From contig NW_006920423.1 of the NCBI RefSeq assembly GCF_000344685.1, positions 374,227 to 425,378 of the forward strand: a stretch of 51,152 bases of DNA, in the 5' to 3' direction. Origin of the DNA: Gloeophyllum trabeum ATCC 11539. Taxonomy: Eukaryota; Basidiomycota; Agaricomycetes; Gloeophyllales; Gloeophyllaceae. The position numbers were made by a program, and so were the translations under genes. Position 1 is the first letter of the stretch. Every line of letters begins with the position of its first letter. The notes beneath the pieces were generated by a model. That model saw nothing but the letters and a program-made list of their open reading frames with translations, had not been told where the DNA came from and did no database searches. Positions 1-15,203 of this stretch are shown one piece after another.

Positions 1-844
1 CGTCGTAGCCAGAGCTCTGTCACGCAGGCAGTCCACTGTCTCGTGGTGCGGCGACGGGCGAGTCAGCGACAAGGAGCGGGAGATCGGAGCGAGAATGAGA
101 GTGAAAGACGGAGTTGAAGAAGTGGAACGACTTGAACCACGGGTGAAGTCGCTCGAGTTCAATCTCCGCTTGAATTCAGTTCGCGTCAGACACGTCCTGT
201 CCTTGAATTTCTCTAAGTCCCACAAACAGATAGTGGGGACTTGTGTAGCACTCCTTACGCCGTAGTACTACATCTGTTCTGGTTGCTCTAATCAATATTA
301 TTAATACCTAAAATACTTCGAGGCCTCAAGTCATCCTGTAGTCCAAAGTACAGCCTTTATATGCAGCGCAAGGTATCATCTCTACCTGAGGTTACGAGCT
401 AATGTCCAGTAAAGCCCAAAGAGGATGTCAACTCGGTATCAGGGCGGTCTTGCTCAGATGTCCCTCGCTAAGTCTCAAGAAGACGCCGCTCTGACCTCAG
501 CGCTGACATCTCAAATGATGGCGCACACATCTCTGGGCAGAAATGCCGAAACAAGGTCACGTCGGGGTCTACCGGGCCTTCCGAAGCAAGGTCGACGCGA
601 GACCTCGGCTGCGACCTCACGAGAACCTTACGACGCATTGGGCGTGTACTGTACGTATGCATGCGTGGATGGTCAAATAAGATGCTGGGTATAGACAATG
701 ATACAGGGTGGCGCTGCGGCTTCTAGGCTGGTGTATGTATCGCGCGCGGGTCCGAAGAGTCCGGGTGTCACAAAAGTACAAGATGCAAGATGCAAGATAT
801 CAGATGCGGTATGCGGTATGTTAGGTAGCGCAGCGAGTCCGTGA
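1..844. other. intergenic, no supported gene
   Basis: I find no reading frame here with a recognisable domain or a convincing intron pattern. The short open frames around 425-700 on both strands look random. The stretch holds the 3' flank of the KNH-like gene that ends at 845. The first ~200 bases may be the 5' flank of a gene outside the window, but nothing proves it. Confidence 0.5.
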
Positions 845-1856
845 TCAGCAGAACATGTACACTGAAGCGAAAGCGACTACTAAAGCTAGGGCGTAAAGCA
901 TGGAAGGGGACGCAGTCCGTGGTGCGGCGCTTGTGCTGCTGCTGGAAGAGGGGCTGGTGGAATTGGTGGCGCTGGGGCGGATGGAGGTGCTCATCGACTG
1001 GGAAGAGGAAGTGGAAGAGGATCGCGAGCTGGGTATCGTGGACGTCGAGCTGCTGCTAGGGCGGGAGGTCGACACGGTGATGGTCCCGATGGTCGTTGTG
1101 GAAGTGATCGAGGGCGGTGAGGCGCTCGATACGGAAGAGGGGACGGGTAAGGAGGAGGTAAGGGAGGCGATTTGGGTGGGCGAGGAGCCGGACATGCCGT
1201 CGAGCCTGGAGGGACATTAGCTGAGAATGTGGATACGGAGTGGTGAGAGGTACCGGAAGTTGGGAGAGTACTGGATGTACGGCGTTGAAGAGTTGTCCTC
1301 GGTAAGGCTCGTGGACGCAAATCGGACATAGCTAACGTGGGTCAAGATCACATGCCACGAACCGGACGAGCCAAAACACTCACTAGTCATCGCCGTTAGG
1401 TCCAACCGCAGGATCCGGCTTGAAATAAAAGTTCATAGAGGTCCTTGGAAGGCACGCAAACATGACTCACAGTAAATTGGAGAGAGTGAGCGGATCCGAC
1501 ATTCACGGGCTCGATCTGCTGGAGCAATTCCTAAGGAAGCGAGGTTAAAGGTGAGAATTACATTGCCACAATGTAAAGGCTGCGTACGTCAGTTCCGGTG
1601 TATAGCCCAACCGTACATGCTCCTATGCTGGACAGCAGAGGCTCCTCGCCATTATCCAGCCAGGTAACGGTGCAAGGCTGCCCTCCATGACAGGTCGAAC
1701 CAGCCGCCGGTGACACGACCTAGTACACCCGATCAGGAACTCAACCAAGCTCTGCGACGTTCAGCTCACATATAAAGCGGCTTTGACAAAGTTTAGTGTG
1801 CTCAGCACGATGAACACGACCATATGGTACATGTTGAACATGGAATGTCGGGGCAT
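845..1856 (-). CDS. Kre9/KNH-like Ser/Thr-rich GPI-anchored cell-wall protein
   Basis: Six exons fit: complement(join(845..1205,1254..1331,1384..1418,1471..1530,1588..1719,1770..1856)), 250 aa. An N-terminal hydrophobic signal segment (MVVFIVLSTLNFVKA) precedes the Kre9/KNH (GPI Ser-Thr-rich) domain, with family-like stretches such as CTVTWLDNGEEPLL, IGACTVGLYTG, YYVRFASTSLT and YSPNFRL. A Ser/Thr-rich stalk of ~90 residues follows. The C-terminus is a hydrophobic tail ending in VYMFC, as expected for a GPI-attachment signal. Members of this family are secreted and linked to the plasma membrane or wall, and the yeast relatives affect beta-1,6-glucan assembly; a role here is inferred from that. 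Translation could also start at the ATG at 1841, five codons later. All introns are 48-57 nt with GT-AG ends. Confidence 0.85.
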
Positions 1857-2384
1857 CGAGCGGCTTGGTTGAGTGAGTTTCTTGGGAAGTGTTGGGGTGA
1901 AAAGGAGCGACAGGTCGGAAAGATGAGAAAAGATGAAATCAGCGCAGCAGAAACAGCATGTATCCCCGAAGTGTGAAGGCAGAAGGTACAAGGTAGCATA
2001 GTCTCCAGTCTACCATCTCGGCTTTCGCCGACCCGCATCAACGTACTAGTAACTCCGATCGCGCGATGAACTTCAAGTTATCGACTGAGAGCAACTCAGC
2101 TGGCATCATGAGGTTGTCGAGCTCTGACCTCGACGGTTGCAGTTCGCAGTTGTTCGTTAAGAATATTTGCTACCGTCCGGTATTGCCAAAGGCGTAGCAC
2201 GGACAGTTCCGACTTCTGATCAACATGTATACGTAAGTTTATCCAAACCTATACGTCCATGTTGATATTATCCTGGAGCGTCAAGCATCGTGGTGAGTCG
2301 TCGATTCTGCTCGATCGTATTCATGAACATATAGTGATAGTAGTAGAAGAAATAGTATTTCATATACACGATGACTCGGGCTGG
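1857..2384. other. intergenic: promoter of the KNH-like gene and 3' flank of NYN gene A
   Basis: About 530 bases between two minus-strand genes. Short open frames on the minus strand near 1857-2041 run into the KNH signal-peptide exon but carry no recognisable domain. I see no TATA box close to the start, no repeat and no RNA gene. Confidence 0.5.
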
Positions 2385-5300
2385 TCATGTCGTCGATACA
2401 CCGTGCCATTCCTCTCGTAGTGCAATCGCCCTTGCTGCTTTCGGTTCGGACATTCCTCTGATGTTTACCAGCCCTTTTGCAGCAGCTCGTTCCACGTATC
2501 TTTGGAACTTCCCGCCAGCCGGAGGCTGCCTAGGCTTGACCCAAACATTCTTGTTGACGCTAGCCCACCCAACTTCTGGCCTACCGGCGCGACGCTTCTC
2601 TTCTAAGAACATCACCAGCGGTCTGTATTCCAAGGGCACTGACGACAGCTTGATGGGTGGTACCGACATTGGAATATCAGACGGCGGTCTGTATCCGAGA
2701 GGGAGCTCTGCGAGATCCTCTAGCCCCTCACTCCACACTATGGAATGCTTCGAAGGCGGCGAAGCCACTGAAGACAGAGCCGATGTTGGATGAGATGATG
2801 CCGAGTCTTCAGTAGTGACCTGAGTATTCGCTGTACCCTGTGTCAGCTTGTCTTTAGGTGCCTCAAGTTTTTCGGGACCCGTGTTCGCAGTAGCGGCTTG
2901 ATCGGATCTGTAGGCGGAAGACGAAGGCTCGTCTTCAGGCAACCTTAGACCGCGCCATTTTGCTCCGAGCTCAAACCATTGACCTTTCTTCCCATTCATC
3001 TCCGAGCGGGTCACGAAACCAAGTTGGATGGCTCTTGCGATGTACTGCTTAATTGTTTTACCGGCAGCAATCTGAGGGTTCCGCCTGAATACCCTTTCGT
3101 TGATCGTGCAACGTCGTACTTGCGGAACACCCATCCGACATCTTTTCTCCAAGTACACGACTAGCACCCTGAATTCCAAGGGCACCGAGGGCAGGCTATT
3201 GTGAGGGGTAGTCGTCGAGTTAGAGGACGAAGAGGGCACAGGGGCAGGTCGCAACTCGCCAGGAAGATCTTCGAGATCCACTATACCATCGACCCACACT
3301 ATCGGCGAAGTCGTCCGGGAACCTGACTTTCCAGACACTGGGGGAGATGACGTCGGATTTCTGCTTGCATCCTGACTGATCCGCTCCACACCTGTCGACA
3401 TCTCTGTGGGAGTGTTGCATTTCTTGTGTTCTATGGACTGGGTCGAAGCAACGCGATCGAGAAGCGTATCGGCAGAAGACGGATATGGTCCTGAGGAGCC
3501 GTGTCTGTCTTGATGAGCCGACTCTGGCTTGGCATATCCTGCTTCGACAGCAGAGGATAACCGTTGAACACTATCTTGGCTAGGAGGCGAGTCGAGAGTT
3601 ACTGTAGGTGGCACGTTCACTTCCGGAAGATCGGATACAGACCAATGGATACTTTTTGAACTGGATCTGTTCGTAACCTCGCTAGGTTTGTTTCCAGTCG
3701 TGGAGTTATTCTCTGCAGAGGCCGATTCCTCCTGTAGGGAAGATATATCAGGCAGTAAAGGATCAGGAGGAATGGAAAATCTTACCCGCCTGTCCTCGTA
3801 GATCATCGAAGACGTTGCGGTCTGGTAAGAGTCCGAGGATGCATCACTCAATGCAGTCTCGGACTTCGCTGGGGACCCAGGCATGGTAGGATGGTTCGAT
3901 TGCGGAAGTGTAGCAGCGTCGCTGTTGTCTTGTGTTCTGCCCGCAGTCGATGAGTTTGTGATATAGTCCTGCTCTAGGCTCGGTGGGATCGATACAGGTG
4001 ATCTATCTCCCATGGGTGTAACGATTGCCTGGGGAGAGCCAAGGGTCCTGGTGTCTAGGATAGGTCCCGACTCTTGTTCAGTGTCAGTGATGGCGCTTGC
4101 CACTTTAGAGAACACCGGTACGCCTGCAGCCTTGCTATTGCAGGCTTTGTCGTCTGTAACCCGCACCCCTGAACTTGGACAGGCCCCGTGAGGGCATGAT
4201 ACCGCGCCGTCTGGGAAGCTCCTCAAGGCTATATACTTTTCCTTGTGTTTATTCTTTTTCGTGCCTTTCTTGTATACGATAATGTCGACGAACCCAGCCT
4301 CGCTGCGATCCTTGACGTACCGTCCAAACTGACCGCCGATCTGCTCCCGTATGACGCCGGTCCAGAACGACTTGGTAGCCTCGTCCCAGCTTACTTTCAC
4401 GATCCCGCTTTCACGCTTGTGCTTCAGATATTCCACCAATGGCAGATACCGTGAATGTATGAATGACTTTTCTATTCTGACAGGCTCTCCGAGGTGAAGG
4501 TCGACATCCGGATAGGACCATTGGCCATTTGAATCTGTGGCGTTGAAAGATTCGGACATATTACCCGAGAATATCCCGTGCCATTCACCTCGCAGCGATA
4601 TGTATTTCTTTCTCTCCTTCACGTGTCGGTTTCCCGGATCAACCTTGAATGAGCGAGCAACAATCCCAACTTGATGGCACTCTTCAATATACAGTTTGAG
4701 ACGACCGTCAGTTGCAACTCGGCTTCTCATGGCACCTGTCCAGAACTCCTCGGCGATTTGTGGAAAACATATCTCCTGGGCGCCGCTCAGACGCTTCCTC
4801 TCCAGATACGCAACTAGGGGCCTGTAGCGGGGCGCGATCGAAGACCAGCTTTTCGTAACACTGCCAGGTTGAGGAGAGGGAGCTCCTCCACCTAGCTCGA
4901 TTCCTTCACCTTCGTTATGTTCCTGCTTCTCCTTGGAAGTTGTTGCTTTATGCGAAGCCGTAGAGGGCCCATCGCAACTTGGCGTTCTAGCTTCCCCTGA
5001 TCCACCAACGTTGCTGTTCAGAGAGACTGCCGATTTTATATCTGTAGACAGTGAGAGTGAGTCCGCGGCACGAGTCTGCTCCTCAGTGGATGGGCGGGGA
5101 GCAGCAGGATCAATTACTCCGTCAAGGAGCATTGAAGGAGGATGGTTGTCGGAAAGCATGGTAATAGCCACGCGAGGGAAGAAATCGCCCTGACATGGTT
5201 CAGGGGACAATCCATGCGCAACAACATTAAAATCTTCAGTATTGGTAACCCCACGACCGAGATATTCTCCTATGACCGGAGATGAAGCTTCATTCTTGAA

Positions 5301-6993
5301 GGATTCTCGCTCGGGGTTCGGTGTAGTAGGGGCTAGAGTCTTCGTCTTCACAAGCCGCGAAGTCCGAGATAGCATGCATTCGGAAGACGACCCCGTCCTG
5401 GATAGCACACCGTGCCAGGGACCTCTCAGTTCTATAGAAGCCTTTGTCCCTTCAGCTGCATTAGAATCTTGTTCTACAGCAATGTCGATGAGCCCCGCTT
5501 CAGAGCAGCGTACGACGTAGTTTGCAAATGTTCTACAGACTTCATCTCTGATCGCTCCGTTCCAAAACAATTCTTTGGCTTGCTCCCAGGTCAGTTGCGA
5601 CGTTCCGCTCATACGTCTCCTGTCCAAAAACTCCACGAAAGGCCTATAGTGCCAGTCTATGGATAAGAGGGTCGGCCCGGCGTTCGCATTGTGCAAGTGA
5701 TCCAATTGGCTTCCCATCGGTCCTGGTGCCGTCAGCGCGCCGTTATTCTGCCTTCCATTCAAGGCGGTAGTCTCGGGTCCTAGCGCCGCCATTGAGGTAG
5801 AAGGCGGAGACGACTCTTGGTACAAAGAAGCAGCTTGTACTTGCGACTCCGACTTGAAAGCAGGGTCGCTTGGCTGAACGTCGTCGTCTCCTTTCAGCAT
5901 AAGAATAACCGCTTCTTTGTCAAAAGCGTTGGCGGGATGCGATAACGTCTCCACCATCTCGACATCTATCGAGGAAGGGGCGTAGGTGCTTTCTGGCTCC
6001 GGGTACTCTGGGCTGCCCTCCACTGTAGTAAGGCTTAACCCATCAGACGATAGAGCATTGACAACATGATCGCGCAGCTTGTCTACAGATATAGCACCGT
6101 TTGTTCCGCTGTCCATTGCAATTGCTGGGAAATGGGGACTTACCTGTCTCTTCTACCTCGTCGGTTAACTGGAGCTTTGATGTTTCCTCGTTAACCGGTA
6201 GATCTTGAGGACCCATGGTCATTATAGCCTCATTGGATCTCTCAGCCACTACGTCAGGATGCTCGGTGGAAACGCGATCACAGTACGAGTCGGGGCGCCC
6301 CGATGCACTGCTGGATTCAAATTCATTAGACGCTTCCGTGCCTTTCGCAGCGTTCAAGGAACCACCGTGTTGTATCGACAATGAATCGGATGTATCCCTA
6401 CCCAGTACATCACGTTCCCAGTCTATGATTCGGGACGCGACATGTTGGAGAGGCACTCCATGGGCATCTTTCGATATAACCACCACGTCCTGGTGGCGCA
6501 TGCGAAGGACCGATATGGCATACGCAAAGTGGTGGTTGCTCGATACCAGGATGAGAGTTACAGGCGTAGAACAGTCCATAGGAAACGCCATCATATCCAC
6601 TAAATTCGTGCGCATGAGTCGGGACGTATCATTAGCTTTCTGGAGGCGTAGGAGAGCGCACCGACCTAACATCATCGTTTCAATCACATTGTTCTCTCCG
6701 TCCCGCGGACAATCGACTAGTGACACCCCCGACGTCTGTAGTTCTGACCGTACCTCGACCAGGTGAGCGATGCTTCCTACATCCACGTAGGCTTGGAAAA
6801 CATTGATAACGCCAAAGCGACGAGCTATGGAGCGTATTCTGCTCACAACCGAGCGACCATCTACCCAGGACGGATCTGCGACACCGAGATTCTCTAACGA
6901 CTTAGACGGTCAGCATAGGACCTCGCTTGCCCAGAATCGCGACCCACGGAAATCCCAGAAGATCCCTACTCTATCCTTGCGCGTTCTGCTCAT
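2385..6993 (-). CDS. NYN-domain protein A, long form with five C-terminal wHTH-like repeats
   Basis: Four exons: complement(join(2385..6082,6144..6599,6666..6893,6948..6993)), 1475 aa. Residues ~8-165 are a NYN domain (PIN-like RNase fold, limkain-b1/MARF1 type), followed by long low-complexity linkers and five copies of a ~75-residue domain at about aa 382, 655, 780, 1205 and 1387. Each copy follows the pattern RYxPLVxYLExKRxSG...F..Y...A...G.V....L...WHG. The NYN active site is degraded: motif 1 reads FWDFQN, the Asp-Val-Ala-Asp-Lys segment of the paralogs is NVIET, and the usual SGDxDF is SSNHHF. NYN proteins of this type act in RNA binding and decay, but this copy is probably not a nuclease. 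Its neighbour is paralog B, in the same orientation. The 61-nt intron at 6083-6143 removes an alternative internal ATG. Function is otherwise unknown. Confidence 0.85.
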
Positions 6994-7477
6994 CGGACTA
7001 GCATGCAAGTCACGTCGGTAGGGCTATCGCCAGTGTTCGGTGTAAGCGCTAAAGATGAATGAGACAAACACGTTGCGGGGCACATGCCCTGAGCTTGTCG
7101 CTCGAATTGTGGGTCCCATTGCCTCGATCGGCACGGAAACCGAGATACGCCACAGGAAACTATACATGCAAGCGACTGAATATCTCACGACAGCTGGTAA
7201 ACTGCGCCAAAGCTTCAGGACGACTGCATGGAGAGTTTCGAGAGTATATACGTAGGAGAGCAAAGGGAACATGTATCGACATATGATAGCTGCAAAAAAG
7301 AGCTCGAAAAGGAGCTTGCGAACGCTTACATCACCCAAGCTGAGATCTGAGACCTCCCCGGCTACTGGACGCAGTGACGCGTAGGCAAACCCGTATGCTG
7401 ATCGCCTAGCATCACCATGTTCACCTAGCCTAACGGTCTGAGCAGTGATTCTTGTTGTGTCCGAACACGAGCAACCG
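6994..7477. other. spacer between NYN genes A and B, with an unassigned 156-codon minus-strand frame
   Basis: A minus-strand frame (7494 to 7024) opens with ATG inside the last codons of gene B and stays open for 156 codons, with hydrophobic stretches (for example LLFELFFAAIICRYMF). No homology is recognisable and the frame overlaps B in another phase. It may be a chance frame or a relic. The same stretch must hold the promoter of gene A, which starts at 6993. Confidence 0.3.
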
Positions 7478-9146
7478 TTAGAAAGTGGCGCCATGGAATC
7501 GACTCTGGAGAGAGACGTATCCTGTGCCGACTGCAGTGACGTTGACGATGTTCTCGTTAACCGCGCCGTTCATATACTGCCTGAACTTTCGCGTCCCGGC
7601 ACGTTCATAGTTGCCCTTCTGCGGCCAAAATTCCGTTGCAAGGGTGACCCATTCAATGCTAGACTTCCCGCTCCGCCGCGCCTGCTCCAGGTACTGTACG
7701 AGAGGCCTAAACCTATCGGGTACCGATGCGCCCGGATTCCTTGCAGGTACACGCGTGGCTGTGGATACTGATGCTTGCGGCGCAACAGTCACGGGTCGAA
7801 TGGGAGGCGTAACGCTAGGAGGCGATATTATCGTTGGTGGGGAAGATGAGAGCTCAGCAGCAGCAGCAGGGCTGCTGCTCGCTCGCACGAACATAGGAAC
7901 ACTGGGCAAGAGCGTCTTCGCAACGTTCGTGGTTGGGAATGATGGAGCTGGCGTCGATGTGGGCACGCTGGCTGGCAGTGAATTGGCAGCTCGAGCCTCC
8001 GCCGACGAAGCTTCCATACCACCAGGGGTAGCTGGCCCAGCAGCAGCAGCACCCTCGCTACTTCCGCTTTGAGTGCTACCCGCCACTTCCGCGCGAACAC
8101 CGGCTGGACTAACGGGATGCTCAGGGGACAACACTACGGAGGACGTCATGATGATGGGTGACTGGGTTGCCGGGGACAGAGTGGGACTCGTAATGACGGA
8201 CGACGCAGACGTTGAAGACGAAGACAAGGAGTTTTCGCTGGCGGCCGTATCTGAGCTAGCAGGCGAAGGTGGCCTGCACCCCGGTAGAAGGTGTCCATAC
8301 AGCGTCCACGGCAAGATGGAATGACGAAGGCCTTGCATACCATCACTATCAGTATGCGGAGAGCCTGGGCCCGCGGTATGCTTTGCCATAGATGCTTTTT
8401 CCACCGGGTTGGCAGTTGGTACTTGCTTCAGTGACTCTTCTAATGCCTCAGGGACGCCCCGGTCAAATTTGCTCTCGACCACCGGCGGATCCGACCCCTC
8501 ATCGAGATCGGCAAGAGTCCGGTATTGGCGAGCCCATAGCACAGAAGGTGCACTTGTAGCCCTAGCCAGTACGTCGCTGTCCCAGTCGAGAAGCTGGGAC
8601 GCAACGCACTTGATAGATGCACTAGCGCACTTCGGTGCAATGAGAACGACATCATATCCCCGGTTCCGGAGCGTAGACAACGCGTAAGCGAAATCGCCAT
8701 CTCCTGATATTAGAATGATTGTCGCAGGCGCGGGATGGTCAATTGCGAACGCGAGCATGTCGACTGCGGGAAGAGCATGGGTGCTCGTCAAGCCATCTAT
8801 CATTGATCAGTATGGACATCAAGACTCACCAATGATCATCTTATCGGCTACATCCTTCCGCCCGTTGTGCGGGCAATCCACCAACGACACCCCGGACGTC
8901 TGTAGGTTGGATCGGAGGTTGCCCTTTGACGACACCAACTCGGCCAAGTCGACATACGCCCTAAAGGCGGTCACCGTGCCATACGAGTGGGCTACTGCGC
9001 GGATATTGCCCGCCAGGACGTTCCCGGAAATACTTGATGGCGCACGCACATTCTCTATGTCGATACCGTCAGATAGCCATCTGCCATAGATCAAGACGTG
9101 ACATACCATAATCCCAAAAGATAGCGACGCGTTCTCCAGAAGCCAT
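7478..9146 (-). CDS. NYN-domain protein B (intact catalytic motifs)
   Basis: Three exons: complement(join(7478..8763,8830..9054,9107..9146)), 516 aa. The NYN/PIN-like domain occupies residues ~5-160. It has the expected acidic motifs: FWDYEN near residue 10, KDVADKMI..VDMLAFAID, and SGDGDFAYALS. These fit a metal-dependent RNase active site. A long Ser/Pro/Ala-rich linker follows, then one copy of the C-terminal wHTH-like domain (from RFRPLVQYLEQARRSG to SRFHGATF, ~aa 439-512). Intron 1 falls inside the FWDY|EN motif and intron 2 inside the DKMI|VD motif, exactly as in the paralogs. A TATATATA at 9200-9208 lies about 55 bases upstream of the ATG. Role inferred: RNA-binding endonuclease, target unknown. 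Closest relative in the window is gene C. Confidence 0.87.
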
Positions 9147-9199
9147 GGCAAAACGTCCTGAGGGAAGGGTGAATCTTCCACAGGAAGCGCTGGTAGACC

Positions 9200-9208
9200 A
9201 TATATATA
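9200..9208 (-). promoter_or_regulatory. TATA box of NYN gene B
   Basis: An alternating TA tract (TATATATA on the minus strand) about 55 bases before the start codon at 9146. Spacing and sequence suit a fungal TATA element. There is no expression evidence. Confidence 0.5.
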
Positions 9209-9697
9209 GTCTCAGCACGAGCTGTACGCATGCCGTGAATCCTGGCCGGAAACAGCACTTCGATGTATGCTATGCTAACAGACAGGGTTATGGGAGAATG
9301 TTATTATGGCCGACATCTGCGTTCTCGCTGTGCTGTAGCCCAGTCCTCGTGCATCTGGACCAAGCACAGGGGGTCCATTTGAGCCATGCCCACTGTGCCA
9401 ATACCGTGCAAACACGCGCCCTATTGAAACTGAGAGGCACGAGACGGTACTAGTTTGATGGACCCGCTCGGCGTGCCCATTTGGAAGATATAGACGGTGG
9501 TAGAACTCGAGTAGTTCGAAAGGAATCCAGGGGTCCTTAAGTGATCATGAGTGCCAGACGGTGCGTGAGTCCAAGCCGCTGGACAAAATATGGAATTGAA
9601 AATAGATATACAGCATATCATTCATTATACGTTGAATTATCGGTTAAGTAAGGTGCTATTTGGTATTATTTGGCCTAAAGGAAAAGCGCGTCAATTA

Positions 9698-9713
9698 ACG
9701 CGTCGCGACGCGT
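9698..9713 (+). promoter_or_regulatory. paired MluI cell-cycle boxes upstream of MCM4
   Basis: Two exact ACGCGT hexamers, at 9698-9703 and 9708-9713, spaced ten bases apart and ending 37 bases before the MCM4 start codon. In ascomycete yeasts this hexamer (MCB) binds MBF and drives G1/S transcription of replication genes including MCMs. Its use here is inferred from position and target gene. The hexamer also occurs elsewhere in the window at about the chance rate, so it is the pairing and location that matter. Confidence 0.55.
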
Positions 9714-9750
9714 CTGACCACTTCATTTGCTACCCGTCCGCACGTCCACA

Positions 9751-13057
<3,307 letters not shown>

Positions 13058-13720
13058 TGTGGTATATTGTCTGTGACCTAATGCAGGTGCCCTCGGTCTT
13101 GTCATGTACTCATCGATGCTGTATAACAATGTGGTCCGTTTGATACTCCGGAACTCGTCTCCTCTTCATGCTCTAGGACGTGTAAGACGGCACAATTGCC
13201 GGTCGCAATAGACCAGGATTGCAACAGCTCGCCAACAAGGCGGCGATTTGACCTGGTGCGTACACGTCAATCAAGTTCGCGTGTCGAAGCTCTATGCCGG
13301 CATCCTGTGGTCAAAACGCGGTGCCCTCGAGGCCTATCTAGGTTCCTAATCGCGAAGGACCCTCCTCCATCGACGGATTTATCGAGTGAACTACGGCTCC
13401 GGGGGATAGACACGAGCCTTTGTCAGGAATAGGAGCCGAATGGATTCACGACTCGGAGCGATGCAAGTATGAGTGAAGTAGATCAACTGACAGTACGACT
13501 CCAGTAGGAAGAGTGTTTGATCCGAGCTGAAAGGCGGCACATATGCCTTATCTACCAGCCCCATCGATCGTCCCATGTATAGAGATTTCATTTCGCCGTC
13601 GAAGGAAACTTTGAGGGCGGAACTGACAGGCGTTACCTGCTCGTGCCGCGAAGCCTCAGAACGTGCTATATAAGACCGAGCCTCATCCTAGCCCTAACGT
13701 CCTGCTGTATTCATGTCGTT
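13058..13720. other. intergenic between MCM4 and NYN gene C
   Basis: About 660 bases with no supported gene. A TATATAAG at 13668-13675 lies about 45-55 bases before the ATG of gene C and is the likely TATA element. The remaining short open frames show no domain and no splice-supported extension. Confidence 0.55.
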
Positions 13721-15203
13721 ATGGCAGGCGCAGACCTTGTATCCATATTCTGGGACTACGGTTCGTCAACGTTGTGCTGGTCGGTTGACATGCGTTCAAG
13801 TGAATGCCCTCAGAGAATTGTCGTCCGCCGTCTGGCATAGCGGGCAACGTTCTAGTGGACAAGATCCGAACGATTGCCCATCAATACGGCCGTGTCACTG
13901 CGTTCAAGGCCTATTTCGACCTGGCGGAGGCTGTGTCGTCCAAATCACCCAATATTCGCTCAGAGCTGCAAGCCTCGGGTGTGTCGCTGAATGACTGCCC
14001 GCATGATGGAAGAAAGGATGTCGCCGATAAGATGATCATAGGTGCGCACTGAATGACATTGCCCTAGCCAGGCTATTGAATGTGGACGTAGTGGATATGC
14101 TCGCTTTCGCGATTGACCATCCGGCGCCCGCGACAGTCATTTTAATATCTGGAGACCGCGACTTCGCATATGCTCTCTCCGTTCTGCGTCTTCGGACGTA
14201 CAGGGTGGTGGTGATTACACCCCGAGCTTCAAGCGCCTCCATAAAGTACTCGGCGTCCGAGATCCTCGACTGGGATCGAGACATTGTACCGGAGTGTTCA
14301 ACCGTACCCCCCACCACCTGGAGGAGACATTCTGATTCCCAGTCGAGCACAGGCAGCGATGACAGTCTTGCCGCGAAAGGCAGGGGATTTCCTCTCTCAC
14401 CTATGGATAAGATCTGGCAGGAGTACAGGAGCATTGCTACATCGTCCGCAATTGAGGGCTTTGGCAGTCAAATGCGTGCTGATTCAAGCCAGGAGTCATT
14501 CGATTCAATTAGTACAGAACCCACATCCCAATCGTCGTCTTCCTCGGACTCTTCGGGTTTCTTTACGAAACTTCGAGCTTTGTCTCCGCCTCCGAAGTCA
14601 AGCCTCAAGGCCCCTGTCCTGCGCAGGGATGCTGTACCATTCAGACCCGCGCCATCAGTCCCACCTTCATCCTCGTACCACCAAGAGCGACGAGACGGGA
14701 CTCTAGGACATGCCACTACGCTGGCACCAGAAACCGCATACGTGCGAGCTATTTCCTCGCCAGTCAACATCAAGTCGCCGTCTTGGACACCGATCAGCTT
14801 TGTCCGGGAGGGCGGTGCGGCGGAGAAGACACCCGGCTCCAGCTACGCAGCAGTAGCTGGGGCCGGAAAGCCTCCTGGCCAAGATACGGAGACTCCAAAG
14901 GTCTCCAAGACGGCTAGTTGGATACCTGCGAGCTCTGGGAAAGTGCCGCCCCAGTTCAAGCAACTCGTCGAAGTCCTAGAGAAAGCTCGGCAGGAGGGAC
15001 AGCCAAAGCAGGTCTGGTCAATCGTTGCGGCAGGCATCCAGAACCGCAAAGAAGTGTACGAGAAAGCCGGAGCGTCGAGCTTTAGGGAGTTCGCTGAGCT
15101 TGCGGAGAAGGCTGGCGTCGTGAAATTGGGTGGTGATCCCGGGGACTGTCCCTGGATCCGTCTACGTCCGGAGTGGCACAACAAAGTGCGCGTTCGCAAT
15201 TGA
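13721..15203 (+). CDS. NYN-domain protein C (intact catalytic motifs)
   Basis: Three exons: join(13721..13760,13814..14041,14092..15203), 459 aa. The N-terminal NYN/PIN-like domain has FWDYEN, KDVADKMI..VDMLAFAID and SGDRDFAYALS, so all acidic positions expected of the active site are present. A Ser/Pro-rich linker leads to a single C-terminal wHTH-like domain (PPQFKQLVEVLEKARQEG to LRPEWHNKV). The 40-nt first exon and the two intron positions match genes B, D and E. Sequence in the NYN domain is closest to B (for example TAFKAYFDLAEAVSSK against TAFRAYVDLAELVSSK), although B lies on the other side of MCM4 and on the opposite strand. Likely an RNA-targeting nuclease of unknown substrate. Confidence 0.87.

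Larger units (their letters stand above)
9147..9750. other. divergent intergenic region between NYN gene B and MCM4
   Basis: About 600 bases shared by two divergent genes. The B side carries a TATA box and the MCM4 side carries a pair of ACGCGT boxes, listed separately. Between them, 9560-9680 is AT-rich. No coding frame with a recognisable domain was found. Confidence 0.6.
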
